A stretch of DNA of 64,000 nt, from positions 133,168 through 197,167 of the forward strand of contig JAZKIY010000009.1 in the NCBI GenBank assembly GCA_040384665.1. Reading direction: 5' to 3'. Below, one piece after another: positions 58,817 through 64,000 of the stretch; position 1 is the stretch's first letter; every line of letters begins with the position of its first letter. The notes beneath the pieces were generated by a model. That model had not been told where the DNA came from, did no database searches, and saw nothing but the letters and a program-made list of their open reading frames with translations. Both the position numbers and the translations under genes were made by a program. This DNA is from PCRC01 sp040384665. Its GTDB lineage: Bacteria; Pseudomonadota; Gammaproteobacteria; Burkholderiales; Burkholderiaceae_C.

Positions 58817-59911
58817 ATGGTGGTGTTGATGCTGTTTGGGTTCGCTGCGGCGCTGATGGGCTCGGTGCTGTGCATTCGCTGGGCCGCGCACCATGGCCAT
58901 GGCTACAGTCTGGCAAAGCCGCAGCGTTTCCATGCTGGGCAGGTGGGGCGCATTGGGGGTGTGGGGCTGATGCTGGGGCTGCTGGTGGCATGGACCGTGG
59001 CAGTGTGTGGTGCCGACACCTTGAACACGGCGTCGAGTTGGTCTCAGGCATGGCCCTGGCTGTTGATGCTGTTGCCCGCCTGGCTGGGGGGGGTGGCCGA
59101 AGACCTGACGCAACGTTTGTCTGTCCGATACCGGCTGTGCCTCACGGCCGTGTCGGCCGCGCTGGCCTGCAGCCTGCTGAACCTGACCGTGGCACGGCTC
59201 GACATGGCTTGGCTGGACGCTGGCCTGACAGTTTGGCCATGGGTGGGTGTGGCGCTGGCGTTTGTGGCGGTCTGTGGTCTGCCGCACGCTTTCAACATCA
59301 TCGACGGCTACAACGGTCTGGCCGGCACGGTGGCGCTGCTGGTGTGCCTGGCCCTGGTGCACGTGGGCATCCAGGTCGGTGACCGCGAGCTGGCGGCCAT
59401 GGTGGTGTGCCTGGCCGGGGCGACGCTGGGCTTTCTGGTCTGGAACTACCCGCGTGGCCTGATCTTTGCCGGCGATGGTGGTGCTTACCTGTGGGGGCTG
59501 GTGATTGCGGTGGCGAGCGTGATGCTGGTGCAGCGCAACCCGTTGGTGTCGCCCTGGTTCCCGATGCTGCTGTTGATCTACCCGGTGTGGGAAACCATGT
59601 TTTCCATCTACCGCAAGCTGGCCCGCGGCGTGTCACCCGGCGTGGCCGATGCATTGCATTTCCACCAGCTGATTTACCGGCGCCTGGTGCGTGGCGTGTT
59701 CGACGACGACGAAGCCCGCCGCATGCTGATGCGCAACAACCGCACCTCGCCCTACCTGTGGGGCTTCACGTTGCTGACGGTGGTGCCGGCGGTGCTGTTC
59801 TGGCGCAACACAGCGGTGTTGATGGCGTTTTGCGCGCTGTTTGTGGTGAGTTATGTGGCGGCCTATGTGGCCATCATCCGGTTCAAGGTGCCGGCCTGGC
59901 TGCGCAGCTGA
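58817..59911 (+). CDS. WecA/MraY-family polyprenyl-phosphate sugar-1-phosphate transferase
   Basis: 364 aa, about ten transmembrane helices. Catalytic features: the HAFNIIDGYNGLAG loop with the Asp of the NxxD pair and GLIFAGDGGAYLWG, as in WecA/TagO. It would transfer HexNAc-1-phosphate (often GlcNAc) from UDP-sugar to undecaprenyl phosphate, starting O-polysaccharide or related glycan chains. ATG 58817 is chosen (AAAGGTG upstream); a GTG 6 bp earlier is possible. It closes the surface-glycan region. Confidence 0.9.
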   Translation: MVVLMLFGFAAALMGSVLCIRWAAHHGHGYSLAKPQRFHAGQVGRIGGVGLMLGLLVAWTVAVCGADTLNTASSWSQAWPWLLMLLPAWLGGVAEDLTQRLSVRYRLCLTAVSAALACSLLNLTVARLDMAWLDAGLTVWPWVGVALAFVAVCGLPHAFNIIDGYNGLAGTVALLVCLALVHVGIQVGDRELAAMVVCLAGATLGFLVWNYPRGLIFAGDGGAYLWGLVIAVASVMLVQRNPLVSPWFPMLLLIYPVWETMFSIYRKLARGVSPGVADALHFHQLIYRRLVRGVFDDDEARRMLMRNNRTSPYLWGFTLLTVVPAVLFWRNTAVLMAFCALFVVSYVAAYVAIIRFKVPAWLRS

Positions 59912-59984
59912 GTCGCACACGCGAGTCGGGCACAATTCCTCTTCACTGTTCCTGCCCCTTCACCTTTCCTTATCCGACGCCACC

Positions 59985-61067
59985 ATGACCGACCGCATCG
60001 AGCCCGCATTTGAAGGTTTTTCCCGCCCACCCGTGGCCCCTGCGCCGGTGGCCTCTGCACCTGTTGCCACTGCGGCGCCCAAGCCGGTGACCATGGCGGC
60101 CCCGGTGCCTGCGCCGACGCCGGCCCCCGAGGCAAAGGCGGCACCGGTGCTTGCACCTGCGCCGCTGTCGGTCGCGGCCAAAGCCCCGGTGGCGGTGGCA
60201 CCGCGTGACAAGGCCGAGATCCTGGCCCAGGCGCTGCCTTACATCCGCAAGTTCCACGGCAAGACGCTGGTCATCAAGTACGGTGGCAATGCCATGACCG
60301 ACCCGGCGCTGCAGGCCGACTTTGCCGAAGACGTGGTGCTGTTGAAGCTGGTGGGCATGAACCCGGTGGTGGTGCACGGCGGCGGCCCGCAGATCGAGAC
60401 GGCGCTGAACCGCCTGGGCAAGAAGGGCGAGTTCGTGCAGGGCATGCGCGTGACCGATGAAGAAACCATGGAAGTGGTGGAGTGGGTGCTGGCCGGCCAG
60501 GTGCAGCAGGACATCGTCGGCCTGATCAACCAGGCCGGTGGCAAGGCGGTGGGCCTGACCGGGCGCGATGGTGGTTTGATCCGTGCGAAAAAACTCAAGG
60601 TGGTGGACAACCTCGACCCGACCAAGGAATACGACGTGGGCCAGGTGGGCGACATCGTCAGCATTGACCCGAGCGTGGTGAAGGCGCTGCAGGACGACGC
60701 TTTCATTCCGGTCATCAGCCCGATCGGGTTTGGCGAGAACAACGAGAGCTACAACATCAACGCCGACGTGGTGGCCGCCAAGCTGGCCACGGTGTTGAAA
60801 GCCGAGAAGCTGGTGATGCTCACCAACATCAAGGGTGTGCTCGACAGGTCAGGCGCGCTGCTCACCGAGCTGACGCCCCGCCAGATCGACGACCTGATCG
60901 CCGACGGCACCATCAGCGGCGGCATGCTGCCCAAGCTGGCCGGTGCGATTGACGCGGCCAAGAGCGGCGTGAACGCGGTGCACGTGGTGGACGGTCGGGT
61001 GCCCCACGCCATGCTGCTGGAAATCTTGACGGACCAAGCCTACGGCACGATGATCCGTTCGCACTGA
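59985..61067 (+). CDS. argB: Acetylglutamate kinase with an Ala/Pro-rich N-terminal extension
   Basis: 360 aa; the second enzyme of arginine synthesis, phosphorylating N-acetylglutamate. The core begins near residue 73 (PRDKAEILAQALPYI) with KTLVIKYGGNAM, VVVHGGGPQI, GLTGRDGG and YNINADVVAAKLA, all standard. Residues ~15-72 are an Ala/Pro/Val low-complexity extension not found in ordinary ArgB (~295-300 aa). ATG 59985 is the only good start; internal ATG (residue 37) or GTG codons near residue 70 could give a normal-length enzyme. It is followed by a copy of the dispersed repeat. Confidence 0.93.
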   Translation: MTDRIEPAFEGFSRPPVAPAPVASAPVATAAPKPVTMAAPVPAPTPAPEAKAAPVLAPAPLSVAAKAPVAVAPRDKAEILAQALPYIRKFHGKTLVIKYGGNAMTDPALQADFAEDVVLLKLVGMNPVVVHGGGPQIETALNRLGKKGEFVQGMRVTDEETMEVVEWVLAGQVQQDIVGLINQAGGKAVGLTGRDGGLIRAKKLKVVDNLDPTKEYDVGQVGDIVSIDPSVVKALQDDAFIPVISPIGFGENNESYNINADVVAAKLATVLKAEKLVMLTNIKGVLDRSGALLTELTPRQIDDLIADGTISGGMLPKLAGAIDAAKSGVNAVHVVDGRVPHAMLLEILTDQAYGTMIRSH

Positions 61068-61075
61068 TATCGCTC

Positions 61076-61114
61076 TCTTTTTGGTAGCTAAATCCCTAGG
61101 TTTCACTAGGGCTT
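61076..61114 (-). repeat. Dispersed short repeat, copy 3 (after argB)
   Basis: On the minus strand: CAAGCCCTAGTGAAACCTA, GGGATTTAGCTACC, then an AAAAAGAGAGC tail. Shares GCCCTAGTGAAACCT with copy 2. CCCTAG-TTTCA-CTAGGG also forms a small hairpin here that might serve as a transcript end between the convergent argB and holA genes. Confidence 0.6.
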
Positions 61115-61181
61115 GAGTGCCAAAAGGCTTGAAGTTTGGTGAAAAAGGTGGGGAAAGCGGCTTGGCGGCGCGGCCACAGGC

Positions 61182-62258
61182 CTAGTGTGGGCGTGCCTCA
61201 CGCGCGTTGCACGCCTCACCGAGCTGCCGTGCCAATTGCTGCAGGGCTTGCCACCCGTTTGCAGGCCAGCCCGCTTGCGGCAGGCCTTTCACGATCCCAT
61301 CCACCTGGTGCGCTGCGGTCAGCAGGTTGGCCAGGGTGAGGGCGCCCAGGCGCGGCAGCGCACGTTCGTAAAGCTTTTCTTTCAGGCCCCAGACGCGTTG
61401 CTCGCGCAGTGCCATCGGCAGTGGGCGGCCGGCGTCCAGCGCGCTGCGCACACGGGCCAAACTGCGGATGTCTTCGGCCAGCGCCCAGTGCACCAGCACC
61501 TCGGCCACGCCTTCGGCCTGCAGCCCGTCGAGCATGCGCTGGGCGCGCAGCAGCTGGCCGGCCAGCACCGCCTCGCTGAGCTTGAAGACGTCGTAGCGGG
61601 CCACGTTCAGCACCGCCTGCTCGATCTGCGCAAAGGCCAGTTCACCCGGCGGGTAAAGCAACGCGAGCTTCTGGATTTCCTGGTGGGCGGCAAGCAGGTT
61701 GCCTTCCACCCGGTCGGCAAAAAACTGCAGCGTGGCCTGGCCGGCGGTGCCGCTTTCGACGCGCTGGCCCTGCAGCTGCAGCCGCTGCGCCAGCCACGAC
61801 GGCAGGGCGCGGCGCTCGACCGGGTCAATCTGTACCGTGGCGCCTGCGCCTTCCAGCGCGGTGAACCAGGCGCTGGTGCGGGTGGCTTTGTCGAGCCGGG
61901 GCAACAAGACCAGCAGCAAGGTGCTGTCCATGCCAGCGGTTTGTTCGGAGAGCTGCTGGAGGGCCTGGCTGCCGTCTTTGCCGGGCTTGCCGGTGGGGAT
62001 GCGGACCTCCACGATCTGTTTGTCGGCAAACAGGCTGAGCGAGCCGCAGGCCGCCAGCACGGCGCCCCAATCGAAGTGGGCGCTCACGGTGTGCACACTG
62101 CGTTCGGAAAATCCCTGGGCGCGGGCGGCGGCGCGGATGGCGTCGGCGGCTTCCTGCACCAGCAGCGGCTCGTCGCCGTGCAGGGTGTAGAGCGCACGCA
62201 GGCCACGCTGGGCGCTGGGCTGCAGGTGGGCGGCCAGCTGGTTGGCGGCGAGCTGCAT
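61182..62258 (-). CDS. holA: DNA polymerase III delta subunit
   Basis: 358-aa clamp-loader subunit that opens the beta clamp. Family features: LYTLHGDEPLLVQEAADAIR at the N-terminus, SLFADKQIVEVRIPTGKPGK (the beta-binding leucine/phenylalanine region), and the C-terminal domain with LVHWALAEDIRSL. Length is typical (~343-360 aa). It lies 12 bp after the lptE stop in the order leuS-lptE-holA, a conserved arrangement in proteobacteria. Confidence 0.95.
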   Translation of the reverse strand: MQLAANQLAAHLQPSAQRGLRALYTLHGDEPLLVQEAADAIRAAARAQGFSERSVHTVSAHFDWGAVLAACGSLSLFADKQIVEVRIPTGKPGKDGSQALQQLSEQTAGMDSTLLLVLLPRLDKATRTSAWFTALEGAGATVQIDPVERRALPSWLAQRLQLQGQRVESGTAGQATLQFFADRVEGNLLAAHQEIQKLALLYPPGELAFAQIEQAVLNVARYDVFKLSEAVLAGQLLRAQRMLDGLQAEGVAEVLVHWALAEDIRSLARVRSALDAGRPLPMALREQRVWGLKEKLYERALPRLGALTLANLLTAAHQVDGIVKGLPQAGWPANGWQALQQLARQLGEACNAREARPH

Positions 62259-62270
62259 GGCCAGGCGGCG

Positions 62271-62801
62271 TCAGACCGGGTTGGCGGTGCGGATGGTGGC
62301 CAGCCGGCGCAGCAGCTGCTGCACCACGTCGGACTCCATGTCGCGGTAGAGCAGGGCTTCTTCGGCTTCCTTGGCCAGGGCCTGTGACTCGTTGTAGCTG
62401 AGGTCTCGGCGCTGGGAGAGCTCGGTGTCGGGTGTCAACACCGCGCCGTCTTGCCGGCGCAGCCGGAACTTGAACAGCAGCCGCAACTGGAATTCACGCA
62501 CCTGGCCAGACGCACTGACGCCGACCACCACCTTTTGCCGCTGGTCGGTGAGCACGTCGAGCAGCACCTCGGCCTCGTTGATCTGGGCCGGGTTGGTGAT
62601 GACGCGCACGTCGCTGCCGCTGGCCATGCTGCGCTTGAACTGGTTGCCCAGGCTGGAGCCGGCCGAGAAGTTGGTGTAGAGCGTCTTGAAGTCGAAGTTG
62701 GGGGCCTGCCGCAGCGCGAAACCGCAGCCCGACAAGGAGGTGCCCATGGCGCCGATGGCCAGAGCGGGTGCAGACAACAGCAGGGTGCGGCGCAGCAGCA
62801 T
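62271..62801 (-). CDS. lptE: LPS-assembly lipoprotein LptE
   Basis: 176-aa outer-membrane lipoprotein that plugs the LptD barrel and helps insert LPS. The signal is a lipoprotein one (LLLSAPALAIGAMGTSLSGC, lipobox LSGC) and the mature protein starts CGFALRQAPNFDF, with the usual GFxLR motif. The start is ATG 62801, 2 bp after the leuS stop. O-antigen-bearing LPS exported in this organism would need this protein for delivery to the cell surface. Confidence 0.93.
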   Translation of the reverse strand: MLLRRTLLLSAPALAIGAMGTSLSGCGFALRQAPNFDFKTLYTNFSAGSSLGNQFKRSMASGSDVRVITNPAQINEAEVLLDVLTDQRQKVVVGVSASGQVREFQLRLLFKFRLRRQDGAVLTPDTELSQRRDLSYNESQALAKEAEEALLYRDMESDVVQQLLRRLATIRTANPV

Positions 62802-62803
62802 GG

Positions 62804-64000
62804 TCAGACCACCAGGTTGACCAAGCGGCCCGGCACCACAATGACCTTCTTGGGTGCGGCACCGTTGGCCTGTTTCACAAACACGTCGCAGGACAGCGCC
62901 GCGGCCTCGATCACCTCGCGGGATGCATCGGCCGGCACGCGGATCGCGCCGCGCAGCTTGCCGTTGATCTGCAGCACCAGTTCGATTTCGTCCTGCACCA
63001 GCGCTTCCGGGTCGACCTCCGGCCAGGCCACGTCGAGCAGGTCGCCGCAGCAGGCGGCGTAGCCCAGGTCGGTCCAGAGTGCGAAGCTGATGTGCGGGCA
63101 GGCTGGGTACAAGACGCGCAGCAGGACGCTGAAGCACTCGGCCAGTGCCGCGTGGTTCTCGGTGCTGTCGGGCAGCTTGGCGTCTTCCAGCGTGTTGAGC
63201 ATCTTCATCACGGCGGAGACCACCGTGTTGTACTGCATGCGCTCGTAGTCGTAGTTGGCCTGGCGCAGCACGGTGTGCACCTCGCGCCGCAGGTCTTTGG
63301 CGGCGGGCGAGAAGGCCACCGGCTCGTTGCGGTCCACCGCCAGACCGGCTTTCAGTGCGGCTTCGTACTTGATGGCAAAGTTCCACACCCGCCGGAGAAA
63401 GCGGTAGCTGCCTTCCACGGCCGCGTCGTTCCACTCCAGAGTGGCTTCGGGCGGCGCGGTGAACATGGTGTAGAGGCGGGCGGTGTCGGCACCGTACTTC
63501 TCGATCAGGTCCTGTGGGTCGACGCCGTTGTTCTTGCTCTTGCTCATCGTGCCCACGCCTTCGTAGGTGATGGCGGTGCCGGCGGGCAAATCCCCTTTGG
63601 CTTCTTTCAGCTTGGCACCAATGACCTTACCTGTGGCGTCGAGCTCGTCTTGCACCTCGTGGGGCCAGAAATACTCGACGCCGCCCTTGGAGGTCTTGCG
63701 GGAGTAGATGTGGTTCAACACCATGCCCTGCGTCAGCAGCTTGGTGAAGGGCTCGTCGATGGTGACCAGGCCGAGATCGCGCATCACCTTGGTCCAGAAG
63801 CGGGCGTAGAGCAGGTGCAGGATGGCGTGTTCGATGCCACCGATGTACTGGTCCATGCCGCTGCCGCCAGTGGCTTTTGTCGCGTCCTGCATCCAGTAGC
63901 TGGCGCCATTGGCCACCATGGCTTGCGCGTTCTTCGGGTCGCAGTAGCGCATGAAGTACCAGGAGCTGTCCACGAAGGTGTCCATCGTGTCGGTCTCGCG
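62804..64000 (-). CDS. leuS: Leucyl-tRNA synthetase, C-terminal part (runs off window)
   Basis: About 398 codons of the C-terminal region, entering from base 64000. It contains the class I catalytic tail: ETDTMDTFVDSSWYFMRYC, HAILHLLYARFW, the KMSKS-type motif MSKSKNN, then the anticodon-binding helices and the C-terminal domain (INGKLRGAIRVPADAS...KKVIVVPGRLVNLV). Everything visible is intact. LeuS charges tRNA-Leu. It is followed by lptE and holA in one operon. Confidence 0.96.
   Translation of the reverse strand, partial: RETDTMDTFVDSSWYFMRYCDPKNAQAMVANGASYWMQDATKATGGSGMDQYIGGIEHAILHLLYARFWTKVMRDLGLVTIDEPFTKLLTQGMVLNHIYSRKTSKGGVEYFWPHEVQDELDATGKVIGAKLKEAKGDLPAGTAITYEGVGTMSKSKNNGVDPQDLIEKYGADTARLYTMFTAPPEATLEWNDAAVEGSYRFLRRVWNFAIKYEAALKAGLAVDRNEPVAFSPAAKDLRREVHTVLRQANYDYERMQYNTVVSAVMKMLNTLEDAKLPDSTENHAALAECFSVLLRVLYPACPHISFALWTDLGYAACCGDLLDVAWPEVDPEALVQDEIELVLQINGKLRGAIRVPADASREVIEAAALSCDVFVKQANGAAPKKVIVVPGRLVNLVV

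Noticed and set aside
62271..63434. Extension of the lptE frame upstream to 63434
   Set aside because: The extra part lies inside leuS in another frame and is Arg-rich nonsense; the lipoprotein signal starts at 62801.

Overview
The window is GC-rich, almost fully coding DNA from a Gram-negative bacterium. It is most likely a betaproteobacterium of the order Burkholderiales, probably Comamonadaceae. This rests on the protein types (TRAP transporters, fused isobutyryl-CoA mutase, PHA granule proteins, LptE next to HolA and LeuS) and on short dispersed repeats of a style common in that family. It is an inference: no rRNA or other marker lies in the window. I saw no tRNA, rRNA, CRISPR array, IS element or prophage.

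Layout. 1-9 kb: 5' part of icmF with a divergent AraC-type regulator, a CorA channel, a PPK2 kinase, and a TRAP transporter (dctM, dctQ, dctP). 9-21.5 kb: a rhodanese and type III pantothenate kinase, then metabolic genes rich in storage-lipid functions: WS/DGAT acyltransferase, acyl-CoA-binding protein, PHA-system protein, phasin, and a two-domain fatty acyl-CoA reductase. Between these lie a CoA-transferase, a lipoprotein aminopeptidase, an M20 hydrolase, a TPR protein and a TetR regulator. 21.6-25 kb: rfbBDAC for dTDP-L-rhamnose. 25-60 kb: a cell-surface locus. 60-64 kb: housekeeping genes argB, holA, lptE and leuS (partial).

The surface locus is the most interesting part. It holds a complete type I secretion system (ABC ATPase, HlyD adaptor, TolC-type channel), enzymes for dTDP-L-rhamnose and GDP-D-rhamnose, a Wzm/Wzt O-polysaccharide exporter whose Wzt carries an extra methyltransferase-like domain, four glycosyltransferases (one fused through a coiled coil to a methyltransferase), and a WecA-like initiating transferase. 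It also holds two paralogous DUF4214/RTX-type secreted proteins (2445 and 881 aa) and a SapC-family protein. The arrangement resembles the S-layer loci of Caulobacter crescentus (RsaA with RsaDEF and O-antigen genes) and Campylobacter fetus (SapC with SapDEF). I therefore propose an S-layer or giant surface-protein system anchored on O-polysaccharide.

The locus also appears to contain its own second-messenger circuit: a CHASE2-type membrane adenylate cyclase, a Crp-family regulator with Crp-like cAMP-pocket and recognition-helix residues, and two perfect TGTGA-N6-TCACA operators. One operator precedes a FecR-domain periplasmic protein and the other precedes the 2445-aa protein. How the parts work together is inferred from sequence and gene order only.
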